Assembly (NCBI GenBank): GCA_021234535.1
Contig: CM037837.1
Span: 2,954,218 to 3,018,217, forward strand
Direction of reading: 5' to 3'
Length of the DNA: 64,000 nt
Source of the DNA: Stichopus chloronotus
Taxonomy: Eukaryota; Echinodermata; Holothuroidea; Aspidochirotida; Stichopodidae
Part shown: piece by piece, positions 43,369-55,800 of the stretch
How the letters are laid out: each line of letters starts with the position of its first letter
How positions within the stretch are numbered: the stretch's first letter is position 1
The notes under the pieces: generated by a model
Databases searched by the model: none
The model's input: the letters and a program-made list of their open reading frames with translations, nothing else
Told to the model about the DNA's origin: nothing
Position numbers and translations under genes: made by a program

Positions 43369-45056
43369 ATCAAGTAATAGCCTGCATTTTAGATAGCACT
43401 TTCTAATACTTGTGGCTATATTAATCCGGAACTGATTGAGGTGGATGAGGTATTACTTCATTGAAGAGAGAATAGATCACAAACGTATGATTCACCGTCC
43501 AAAGCGGTAGCCTACTGCCTCCGTATTACCCAGGAGAAGTACCGCAGATGCATGGTGCATTACTTGACCGATGCTGGAGGAAGGGGAATTTGACATATTG
43601 CATCGCACTAGGTTAAATCAGAACATTATGTTCCAAACAAACCTTGATATTGATTAGCTTATGACGTAATTGTGGTGACGTGACTGAGGGTATAGGATCA
43701 GTTTGACTTGCTGTGTACATGGGGTCTTGTATATCATAAAGGGAAGGACAAACTTGAAAAAAAAGTTTAAAAGACGTTTTCTTCTTTCCTCTTAAGACAC
43801 TACCTTTCTTCTCTCCCTGCATCAAACAAAATCATGGTCATATGAATGTTGCTTAAGTTCACTCCTGCCATGAGTCCATGGAGAATGACAATTCTGTATG
43901 ATTTGATTATAATTGTGAATTCCAATAGAGGGAAATTTATTCCACCTGACAGAAAATGATCCTCTACTTTATTACACAAAATTATAGAAGTTATAAATAA
44001 AATTTTATGAGAAACAATTTTTCTTTAGTAAACTATTATACAATGAAAAGATAGTTGTGGTAACTTACTTTAATTAACCATTAGTTTAACTGATTAAAAC
44101 ACCGAAGGCAGCTCTCGCGGTATATCTAGTGTCAAATAAATATACAAAGCAATTAATTTGCCAAAGAGACACAGTATAAAGTTTAAGCGTTCTTGCGAAC
44201 TGTGACATTTCAAAATTTGTGACAAAATGAACTAAGAGAAGTCAATTTAAACAACTATACCGTATACCATTGAATCATAATGTTCATGAAAAATCATGAC
44301 ACGATAATTTGATCTTCATAATTATACATTTTCATCACTATTGGCTTGCTCTATTAGTATATCCTTGGTGGCCTAGTAGTACTCATATAACAGTACATCC
44401 AACAGGTTCCAATAGGTGAGAAAACCCAATTCTCTAATAACGTGACGAAGTTACTCGAAACAACAGTAAATATAAAGCCATGATGCTACTTGGTAAGAAT
44501 AGCATAAAATCCTAAACTTGTCCCAAATATCCCCGTGGAAGAATGAAAGCAATCCTTACAAACAGTTGCTATGTAGAAAAGAAATTTTGCGTCGATGAAC
44601 TCGCAAATGAACTTTCGAAAAGACGAGAGATCTGCCAGCCTCCTCTTAACCGTCTAAAATAATCGATACCCCTGATCAGAAATGGAGGACGGAGCAAATG
44701 AGCACAACCGATATCAAATAGTTTTTAAATCCGGCCCTACGAGAATCAAAGTGACAATTACATGAGACTCATGCCGTAGCACCTTTATCACCATGGCAAC
44801 ATTTTCCAAACGATGATTGTTATCATCGGGATCCACTTTAACAGTGTTGAGTTACTCGGTGCCATACAATCGTCATGACCATCTATAGGTTCGTCAAAAG
44901 CATCAACAGGCCACAAACATCTCCAGTTCTATACTAATGATTTCGGCAAAAAAAGTACCATTTTTCATCCGTGCCATTATTTTTAGTTTCATTTGATTTG
45001 AATTCAAGAATTATATGAATAAACTACAGAAGCGTTTAAGGGAAATTAAAAAAGAA

Positions 45057-45110
45057 ACAAGTAGGCAATCCACGGAGTTACAAATCTTATCCTTATCATT
45101 TTGCATGGTC
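45057..45110 (-). repeat. Repeat block 3, copy c
   Basis: On the minus strand it reads ATGCAAAATGATAAGG, TTTGTAACTCCGTGG, ATTGCCTACTTGT, as in the plus-strand copies at 19975 and 29020. It directly follows a family 2 copy in the same orientation. Confidence 0.65.
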
Positions 45111-45129
45111 ATTCATACATCATTTCATT

Positions 45130-45520
45130 AGCGGAAACTACATCTCATACCCAGGCACCTACCCACCAAGTTTGAAGTTTATTCGACTAACCGTTTAAAA
45201 GCAGATCGTAACACACTATTTAGAGCACTTTTGCCCTTCAATCAAGTGACATTTGACGTGGTGACGTCATCAATAGTTTAAAAAAAATTCTCGTATTGTC
45301 TACTTTTCATTGATGGTAGTTTTATTACTCTAGGATATTCACACATTGAGATTATGTCAAAAATGTGTTTTTAGTTTTCATGACCTGTGACATTTGCCCT
45401 TTGACCTATGACGTCATCGGTCTGGCAAACGCTTCACCTTTTACCCAGGCACATACCCACCAAGTTTAAGGTTCATACGATTTACCGTCTAGGAGGAGAT
45501 CGTGACACAAGTTCGGTTGT
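45130..45520 (-). repeat. Dispersed family 2, copy d (two modules)
   Basis: Minus strand, in order: TCTCCTCCTAGACGG, AACCTTAAACTTGGTGGGTA, TGCCTGGG, CCAGACCGATGACGTCATAGGTCAAAGG, CAGGTCATGAAAACT, CACATTTTTGACATAATCTC, TATCCTAGAGTAATAAA, GATGACGTCACC, then a second start with CTTCAAACTTGGTGGGTAGG. This second start shows the unit can occur in tandem. Confidence 0.75.
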
Positions 45521-46854
45521 TAAGCATAAATCATGTATTTAGTAAACTTGACATTTTGACGACATTTTGACGACATTTAAACTCATTAACATAACAAAAA
45601 TATGAAATTTTTCATCTCATTCATTTTTTTCCAAAATGACAGTTGATGAAACTTGACATTCAAACAAGTTGTACGAACAAAAATGTCGAAATTCAGAAAT
45701 TGGACTGTCATTTTCGAAATCGAGCGTCTCTTGGAAAAGACAAACACTGAAAAAATATGAATTTCAGTTTAACAAGTTAGACCATCTCATCACTGAGAAA
45801 AATGACAAATTTCGGAATTTTAACAGTTTAACAAGTTGATCAAATCTCCAAATTTTGATATTTTTTGTTTGTCGTTTTGACGAGTGAATTTTAAGTCTTC
45901 AAAATGTCAAATTTACCTACATTGTCGTTTTTATTCTTTTTTATTTTCATTCGCACGTCCCTCCTACACTTCCGTGGTAAACCCTTTTCAAATGAACTTT
46001 TATTATCGATGATAAATCAGACGTGTAATAAGAGAAGAGGCCATATTGATATAGTCATATTCACTACGTGAATATAGAACCAGCGGTAGTATCTATTCAA
46101 TATTGATAACTACCACTGATACATCGCGTCAAACAAGCATAAGTAGGACCTTACCTGTCGTAAGGAATAATATTACATATTCATACAATTATGTACCGAT
46201 ATATTTACAAATTCTGAATATTGTCCAGCAAAATTCCATCACCGGCGGTGCTACCGTTGTTTTCCAAGGTAAAACGTCAGTTTACCGAGTTGGTCGATAA
46301 AGTTAGGTGTAACTCGAAACTTCCAAATGAACCGAGTCATGTCGTGTGCTACGTCATAGATGACTGTCACATTGTTACACGAGATCCGTTTGGCGAATGT
46401 TCCAGCAGGTTGATCATCGCTCAAACCCCTCGCATGGATGATCCATCAAAGGCTCCTCATATGGTTTACGTTACAGCGATGTGTCCGTGAGAGTTTCACG
46501 TTTCCTGAGATAAAAATCAGAAAATATAAAGTAGAGACAGGAATGATGAATTAACACTCAGAGAGGGCGGACGCTAACACACACAGCCAGTATGTAATCC
46601 AGCTTTCCAATGACTATGAGAGACGTTGTTGAAAGTACCCTATATTAAACATGACGTCATGACCCAACGACCAGACCTCAAGCACAATGGTGGGGGGGGG
46701 GGGCTAGGGGGTAGAAAGATAGACCTGTTCCAATATTTTTTGTTCGTATTTTTTTTTTCTAATTGAACTTTACATGGAAGCACAATAAGTTAGAGGAAAT
46801 GGAGGTATTTAGCATAGTATGGAGGGTACATCCACAGGAGATGGTAGGTACGGC

Positions 46855-49800
46855 CTAAAATAGCCTGAGTAGTTTTAAGATTTTCGTCCGGTACATAGGA
46901 AACTGAATCGATGAACAGCGTACCTCAATCGGTCTCTGCTTGGTCTCAATTGGTAGAAAGGCTAACGACATACTCGTGATAAAACTCGACGTAGAGAAGA
47001 AGCATAATTCCAAGTATGAAGTTACTTCCTGACAGCATCTGAAAAGAAAAGTCAGATAGAACAACGAAACACTGAAATTAATAACTTAACTTTCTTTTCA
47101 AGCAGTACGTTTCCCATTTTGCAATGTGTAACTTGTACGTCACATTACTTTTATCTGGCCATCATAATGAAAATAAGAAGAGCCAGGATATTACGTGAAG
47201 GGAAATGACTTCCCCGGGCCACGTGAAAGTATAGACTGTAATCCCTTGGTTTTGTGAAATGTGGAATCAAGAAAACGTTCGTACTTGCAGAAAAAAATAT
47301 AAATAGAGTTTAGGTTCAAAATTAGACAGGAATTTGGAAATTGGCTGTTGGAAATTGTTCGGAGGTGGAAGGATTGTTCGATTCGGGACAAGGGGGGAGT
47401 TGTTCGGGAATCAGCATCATGACGTCATTTCTCTGAAGTGACGTCTCCTAACGGCTATCAATGTGTCATTCTGATCTTTCCGATAAGACAAATTCCTATC
47501 ATTATTTCCCTTTACTTAGCACTCATTTTAAGACAATGTTAACACCACCAGTTTTGCATAAGGCAGACCGCCTTTAAACTAGGGACATAATCCCATCGGC
47601 ATACAGACAAAGATGTACAAACTGGCGTATAAACTATGTATGTCGCACACCCACTCACCACACACACAAACATCCACACACACGCATACACACACAAAAG
47701 AAAATGGTCGATGACGTAAGCGATCTTTAACAAACTCAGGTTTTAGCTGTTTTGCTTACCTCTGATATCAGAAATCCACAAATCACAGCCAGTGACACAA
47801 ACATTTCGCTAACACTGAAAGCGGTTGCGCGAAACTGCGTAGGATATGCGTCTGTTGTATATACGACCATCAGATTCGTAGAAGCCCTAGCGACGGCGCG
47901 AGAGACGACACTGCAAATAATAACCAGCCATCTGAAACAGACAGTAAGAAACGCTGTTTGTATTCATGTTATGCTTATATAGATAACGTATCAATCGTTT
48001 TAATTATTAGGCATCAACTTCTGCAGCGCAGCCAGGGAATTACCATGTGAGGCTGGGAGAGGTTGGAGAAAATATGTGTCTATCGTTTACCGAGACCTGA
48101 GAGAAACATGGAAGGAGAGATCGGACCCATACGGAGAACAAAACTGTTGCCATTGTACCTCTGGATGAATTTTGTCCCAATAGCCAGACTCCAAGATTGC
48201 ACGAACTATTATTTTGGGTTTCTTCCTACACTCTTTGCAAAGTCAAAGGACCTTTTGGTTGGACAATAGGTTAATCCTCTAGAGAAGGCGTCTGGCAATT
48301 GTGCCAGCCAATTACGCTATACCAAGGAACTCGGCATCATTGTGTGGCAGGTAAACCGTACAAAGAAAATGTTCGTCCTAACACGTATCAAGGATAATTG
48401 TCGAAAGTAACACTTTCCAGACGTTGGAAGTTACTCGTAAAATTCTTTAATTGGAAAATTTTCTTAAGAGGAAAGTAATTAGCAGAGTATTCTGTTTAAA
48501 TTGGTTCAGCCCACAAGTCCCTCTGTTCGAATCCTGTGACGTCAGTGACTCTATAAATATAGCCTTCCTTGAGATATTACTAGTCAGATCTGTACCGAGT
48601 CTAGTATATACTATTTCACTAAACATCTGGTTATTGCATCAAAAGGTATATACACATACGTAGAGGACAACTGCTCCTATCGCTGGTGCCTCAAAACACC
48701 ATGACGTCATAGCCTCTGATGAAAAGCGAATCACGTGGAAGGTGACTGGGGATATTGGCTCATCAATAACATCAGCGATGATGTACAATCTGCAATGTGT
48801 AGGAGTCGAACAGCAAACGACCCGCTATTAGTCGCTGTGCTAATAAACAGTTGTCTAAAGACTATCGTAGCAATTAACGTGCCGCGGCGAGTCATAAATC
48901 TGCTATCAGCGAATCAAACAAGCCTCAACCTTTGCCGAAAGCGTTCTGCTTAAAAAGTACCCACCGACATTTGATTATCGAATTTTTTTTAAGATTGCAC
49001 CAAAGCCGCTCGGCTTTAATTCAGTAAGAAATTAACCAACAGAGAGTAAAAAAAAAAGTAGCAATGATACAGGACTTCATCTCTGAGTAAAAAATGAAAT
49101 TGTTGGAGTTATTGAAATGATTTGAAATTATCGAAGTCACTGAAATCATTGAAAATACTAAACTTATTGAAGTTCTTGACATTACATAAGTTTATGATTT
49201 TATTGATTCACGAAGCCAAGAAAGTAGTGATGGCCTTTCTGTTGTAAGAGACGGTAATATGTGCGTCAATCATAGTTACATTATGTATTATACCTTTGTT
49301 GTACGTTTCTTCTGGAGTACAATTATATGTGGGACTGTAGTCTCTTTGCTCAATTTTGGCACTTACGACACCCAATGTCGCCACGCAGTATTCTAATAGT
49401 GTTAAATAGGCCAACTTCGCTGTATTTGCACAGGCGCCGTCTATCTGATCGCGCGCGCCCTTCCGGCAGTTGAATACGTAGACTTACCGCTTAAACAGTT
49501 AAATGTCTTGGTTGACACCAATCTCTTTAATATTCCAACTTCTATGAGATATTGTAAATGGAGATAGCAAAATAAAATGCACGCTGTTTAAAAAAAAAAA
49601 AACATTGCCTGTGTAAACGTCACTCCGAAGTTACCATGTGTCGTAAATTATACGAGATGTCGTATAAAATGTGAAGGTGGTTAACTCATGTAAAATGAAT
49701 TCTTTGAGTGAGTAGACAATAAAGTATCGCACGTATCATGTGTGCAACACGATTGCGTCTGTCCAAAAGCGTTTACAAACGTAACACTTTGCCATAAGAG

Positions 49801-52800
49801 CTTGTTTATCAATTTTCTTGTTTAAAATTTTCTTTTAAGTCTAGAATATTCTCCGCATTTATGGAAGTCATAGTACATTGGTTTTTATTTTACACTGGTA
49901 AAGGTACAACAGTATAGAGTTGATCTCAAATACTGGCCAAAAAGAATAAAAATAATCGGAATTTGTTACCAAAGAGTCTTCAGTTCTGTGATTAATCAAA
50001 ATGAAAATAGTGAAAAAGATGTAATTTCTGAGAGGGTATACAGAAAATGTACTACAAGCGGTGTTTTAAATATATTTTAACTGTTTTATGTGATCAGTAA
50101 AACGGTGGAGATTAGATTTCGGAGGTATTTATGAAGTAATACATTTCCCCATTATGAGGTACCCACTTGTATACAGTGAAGTGTGAAAGATAAAAAAAGA
50201 CGACAGAAGATCTTTCGCTCGATCAGTCATTTGTATGAAACTTTCTAAGATAGCAGAAAATTCACCTGATTAAGTAATCGTGCTCCAATGGACATCAAAT
50301 CTTCAAAGGTTTCAGAAGCTATTTGATATTGTGGTAGTGACTCTAACTATGTGTGTTTTTTTAGAGGCCGTTTGACATAAAAATGTCGTTTTGGAGTATT
50401 GGGTGCATTAAGCATTAAAAATAGTACAAATTGCCACAAGTTCCATCAAAATCCATCAAAGACTGACCAATTTACAGGAACATTAGTGTCTCGCAGCTAT
50501 ATCATGAATAAACATTGACTAAGTATGCAAATTTGTGACGTCAAGAGCTGGACTCCTATAATATGTCTTATGTTAATCCTTTGTTTGTGTAACCTTTACG
50601 TCAGGGACATTTGAGAATTTTGTATGCCCTGAGGGATTTATTTTGAAAGCATGTATTTTCTTCTTCAAAAATATCGATATCACTTACCAATGTGAAACTC
50701 AGTAATTAAGTAATTAAAAGGCAAAATATATAGGCTTCACAAAAGAAAAAACTGACACTGTGCAACGCGCCGCGTCATCTTTTTTCAGTGCATTTTTTTT
50801 TTTTAATCTTTGAAAAGTCATATCTCAAAAAGGTAAAAGATATAAACAAAATTGCAAAGGATATTCACGCAGGGTTATAAATTGCAACTTCTGAAAGAAG
50901 GGTGCTCTTTTCTAGAAGCATGTCACACAACCTTCAACTGTTTAGTCTACGAAGACTACATAGGTAGCAAGTAACGAGTGACATTTACTTGTCGGTACTG
51001 AGCATGTCATTTAGCATAAACTATTCAAACGTTGATTTGCTGACCTGTCCCTACAGGGGGACTTTCACCCACAATATATATACATATATAAAAAAAACAG
51101 AAGCTGGGGCGTGCTTTGGACTTACCTTTGTTGCAGTAAAGTTCCTGTCACTACGTAAATAGACACTACAGTAAAAATGGAGGTTGTTAGAAATAAATTC
51201 TGTTTCACTCCAAAACATCTGACCATTGGAACTATTAGCATAGCACCTGTGTATATACACACAAGAAAGAAAAAAAGTAAATAAAATGTTAGGTTGATGA
51301 AGTTAACCAAACAATATATACATAGATGCAGATGACAACGAATATGTGGTAACAAGATCATTCGCGTTTAGTGGTACAAACTCAACAACGTAACTACACA
51401 GGGTGGTGGGGTAAGGGAGCTACAATGCACAGCTTAAGACACTTTGAACAAAGTTGTCTTTAATGGGCCTTCATACCCTCTAAACATTACGACTGTACAC
51501 CTGTACTCTCTTAAAGAACATGAGAGAAAGTAGTCAAAAAGAGTGTGTCAAGGGCCCACTTGTAGTAAGACTGAATTTTACCAGGAACGGAGGGATAATT
51601 CACTTCAAACATAAAAATATATTCTATTCCATTTGTGTTAAATATCCCTCCATTTGGAGTGAATTTTCTCAACAGTTCCCGGTGAAATTAATTCTCACTA
51701 CAAGTGAGCATTGTACACACTCATTTTTGAGTGAATTTCACTCTTTTTCCTTTTAGAGTTTAGACTTGTGGTACTATAAAAATTGTCGTGTTGATTCCTG
51801 TCCTCTAGCAGTGTCTGTCAAAAATGTAAACTTTGAGAGGAAGCGTTATTACAAGATGGCCATATTATCATGCGGTGTCATACGGTAAGGATACCGATAT
51901 GCCAATAATCACAGTAAGGATCTAGAACGTGTATTCAATTATCTGCTGAAACGTTCGTTGAGTGTGTGTGTTTTATGTTAATAAACAATTGCTCATATGA
52001 AACACAAAAATTATTCCACACAATTAAAAGGATAGCGTACCCTCCTGACTTGAGGTTCAGGGGGAGGGGGAAGTGTGTTTGAGTGAAAGTAGACCCTCAC
52101 CTCCTAGTTCACCGGCTGCTCCGAGCGAAAATATTTGAAGTTCTGTCCTATTGTAGTAACTTAGAGAAGAAGAGTTGCTACTCGGGTGGAAAACGTTAAA
52201 TGTTAAAGACCCGAGACTGGTAGCGGTATAGAATGGGTCAAACAATAATATAGAGCTTCCCAGCTGGGCACCGATCACCGCAAATTGAGTCAGGAACCTG
52301 AAAATTAGAGAAAAATAACGAACTGTAAACATTTATGACAGTTTGCAGAAATTGTGATGGAAAAAGTTCAACTTATGCTAATTAGGGATATTTAATCGTC
52401 CATACATTCTTAATTTTTACATATTTTTTCTTTTGGCCTAAAAGTGTACAGTTTGCAACTGAAAACCTTTTTTTTGTCATTTACTGAATGCAACCAACAG
52501 AAAATAGCCAAACTGACCGTTGACTGAAAATCAAAGTGAAGACTGTCATCCCGGTGAACATGATCCCATGAACATACCTAGCCTAGGCTTATCGACACAG
52601 AGGGCTGATAAAATCGTTTATTGATTGGATATCTAAGAACATCACACCGAGGAGTTAACATAATACTAAACTGTAGAAGATACGTTCCAAACCTTTGAAG
52701 AATAGTTCGATGACAAGTGACGGCCGGGGTTCGTACACGAGAGGAAACAATTTTTCACTGCAGCTATTTCAAACCCCATTGTCAATGTCTCGCTCTAAAC

Positions 52801-55800
52801 TCAAAATATTGCTGCTTGAAGAAAGACTCCTCCGGTCAGAAAAGATCTCCATTTATCTCACAATCACGAAACTGCTATGCAACGCTGAGAGCCAAATTGT
52901 TGGTAAAACTCTTTGCTGGTCTTTGGAATTGAGGCCACTTATTTAATCATAAACTTCAACACCAGTAAAAATTCTAGATTGAGTACATTTGCACATTTAA
53001 TATTGTGGAAATTTACTTCACAAAACCCGACATTACCGTAGTACTTTTTTTTTTCTTTTTCAAGGACGGTCAATATTGCAAAGAAACGAAAGCATATACT
53101 GCAGACAGTAATGCCTGTGTGACGTCACAATTATCCCATAATGCAATGATCGATTTTGAAATAGATATTTTCCTTAAACTTCTGTAACTTCCAAACGGAA
53201 CATGCTATGGAGATATGGTTTTTTCAGCAATAAAGAGAGAAAAATAGGCTATTCCTAAAATTTTATGAACTTTCAATTTTCTTCCGTGTCAAATTACTTT
53301 AACAAATTGACTTAATCAAGGATTTAAATTTAAGAATAACTCAAGGCAAGACTGGTATGCTGATAATTGATGTTAGCATCCCAGCCTTTTAAATGCAATT
53401 CCCCAAATCATTCTCCTAACTCACAACTGATGTCTTAATTAAATACCTTGTCAATTTTGAACACATCTTGACTTTATTATTTTTTTTTCCGTTTTCGATG
53501 TTTGATATTGAAAAAAATGGACAGTCACTCAGCCGATGTAGCAACTGCATGATGGTTTCGGAAACACGACAAGATGTTAACCTTTAAAAAAAAAACCCGA
53601 CGTAGCGAAAGCTCGGAAAGACATTGGCAATGATTTAGCCGAAATGTAACGTTACGTATACAGTCCAAATAAATTAATATCCCTGTTTAATGTTTTGTGT
53701 AATATCAGCTGCAGGATTTACGTGATTGTTTAGATAAGGGAAACAAGACTTACCTTCCGATCCAAATGACTATTGACAAGTGTGAGGCACAACGATCACG
53801 GAAAATGCTCCGTAATTCACCCATTCGAGCCTGTATAACAAGATAAAAGAAGAAGATTAACGCTCTTCTTCTCTCGCCAATCTAGACGCCGGCTGGTAAA
53901 ATTCGTTTTAAAGGACGAAACTCTCGGGCGCGCAAATTTCGGTGGTACAAAAATTCGCTCATAAACTGCATACAAGAGACAATATTCTATAGAATAATAT
54001 TTAAAGATTTAACTTTGTCTTTGCTATGTACATGCAGGCATTGCAACCTATATTAATATTTTTTAAGATTCTCCTAGGTCAAAAGCTTAAGTAAAAACTT
54101 TTCAGAGAAGCTTTATATGTTTGAAAAGTGTTTCTAAATCAGCCATTCACACACATACACGCTGAAAAGTGCTTGAATGCGTGTGTCTCCGGCCAAACGT
54201 TTGGGTTAAAAAACACGAAGGGAAGAGCACCACGTAGGTTACAAAATAACTATCGCTGGGTAAAGTTTACGTTCTTTTAAAGAATTGGGCTAATTTTTGT
54301 ACCCAACAGTCGACCAAGAGGTATACGTAACAAACGTGTTTAAAAGGTTACCCGACGCCTTTTAAAGCCTAAGCACGAAGTTCACTGAAACTTCAGTGCC
54401 TGAGAAGGTGAAAAGTTTACCCCTATGGCAAAAACTTACAGGCGATTGGTCGTTATCATCTTGAGCAACGTTACGATCAGTATTTGCAAGTAGAAATGAA
54501 ACATCGGTAGCTGGTGTTTGTATGTACCACTTTGCTATCTGAAAACTATTATCCACCACACACGAGCCTTCAAAGAGGAATGGCTCATACATAAGATGTG
54601 TGGGTAAATGAATCTTTCTTCACTTCAAAAAAAAGAAAGAAAAGAAAACACGGGTAGTCGCATGGGTTATGTGTTCAAACACCAAAATCTATTGTTTAAT
54701 TAATAAATTTGACAAGATGTATGTGGATTGATTTCAAATGGTACTTCCATCACATTTACAGCTGTATACGTGCATAGACCTGGATTATACGTTCGCGAGC
54801 AGCGAACAAAACATGACCAAAGAAAGGCCCTAAAGCAGAGACATGGACTCATGCCATCAGTCGTTTCAAATGACGACGTCTTGAAACAAACATCCCCATA
54901 CATAGTCACAAAACGACGAACTTTTGAGTAATTTGCTGTAAGCCTTCTGAAATAATGCCGACTGTCTGAACACATCTGAAGATTCAGGTAACCACAGGGA
55001 TTTGAATTTGACCGTTTCGGATCACGGTTATACATGTTACATATCAAATTGCAATACTCAATTATCGACTTGCAAACACATGCTCTCACAGCTAAACCCA
55101 TGCGAATGGGTGTACTCTCTGTTTTACATATTCAAATATTCATTGACAAGTTACTTGTAATGAGCGTTAAGAGTGCAGTGCAACTGATGTATGCAATGAC
55201 GTGATCTAACTGGTTGCGATAGACTATGTAGGTGAAATTTCTGAAATGTACCCCTCTGGAAAGACTGATCATAGTGTTTCGTTACACATTTTTTCGATCG
55301 TTTTTGTAGGGAGAGGGGGGGGGGGGGTTGTTTTTAAGTCTTGTCTCGAGAAGACTTTTCTTGCAAGGGACAACATGTGACGGTTTATACTCCGGAGAAG
55401 GCATAAACATGTATGATATAATATGGGGCTTGGCTATGAGATGCTGCTCGTACAAACCCTACCTTGACCAACTGTAGGTGTGCTTTCACACTTGTGAATG
55501 AATATTCATATTTTGTTTAAAGACAAATTAAGAAGAAAATACTACCCTTGGTATTCTACCAATGTCTCGAAGGGCACCGGTGCGTAACTTGCCTCCGTTT
55601 AATTTCACCATTCGTCTTAGGGAGTTGTACGCCTTAGTGTTGTCACCTATCAGAGCTAACTGTCTTGGTGATGATGGGAGAATCTGATTTCAACAAAAAA
55701 AAAGATTTCAAAAATGAAGCACTTTAAGTGAGCTTCTGATTGGAAGCCAAAAAAAAAAAAAAACTGAAATTAAAGAAATAGAAAGATGACGATCATAAAC

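Larger units (their letters stand above)
37461..46854. other. Region between protease and transporter genes
   Basis: The protease and transporter genes converge here. The region contains a 550-bp repeat copy (38550-39080), a CCGATAATGTAAAA foldback (42245-42460), (AATC)n at 43334-43368, repeat block 3 and family 2 on the minus strand (45057-45520), a GACATTTTGAC-rich stretch (45540-45910), and an 89-codon plus-strand frame at 46221-46490 with several cysteines but no identity. No supportable gene. Confidence 0.5.

Noticed and set aside
47029..47040. Outer acceptor for the TM12 exon, implying a frameshift in the transporter
   Set aside because: Using the inner AG at 47030-47029 gives an unbroken frame and the family's normal spacing to FLPIETK, so no frameshift is needed.
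48520..48540. GTTCGAATCC resembling a tRNA B box
   Set aside because: No matching A box, acceptor stem or cloverleaf could be built around it.
49382..49430. Hydrophobic minus-strand frame (LAYLTLLEYCVATLGV) as a transporter exon
   Set aside because: Its phase does not fit the preceding exon (phase 2), while the exon at 47931-47760 fits directly and supplies the expected TM10 and YPTQFRA motif.
54700..55101. 133-codon minus-strand ORF within a transporter intron
   Set aside because: No family features, and the flanking exons join in phase without it.
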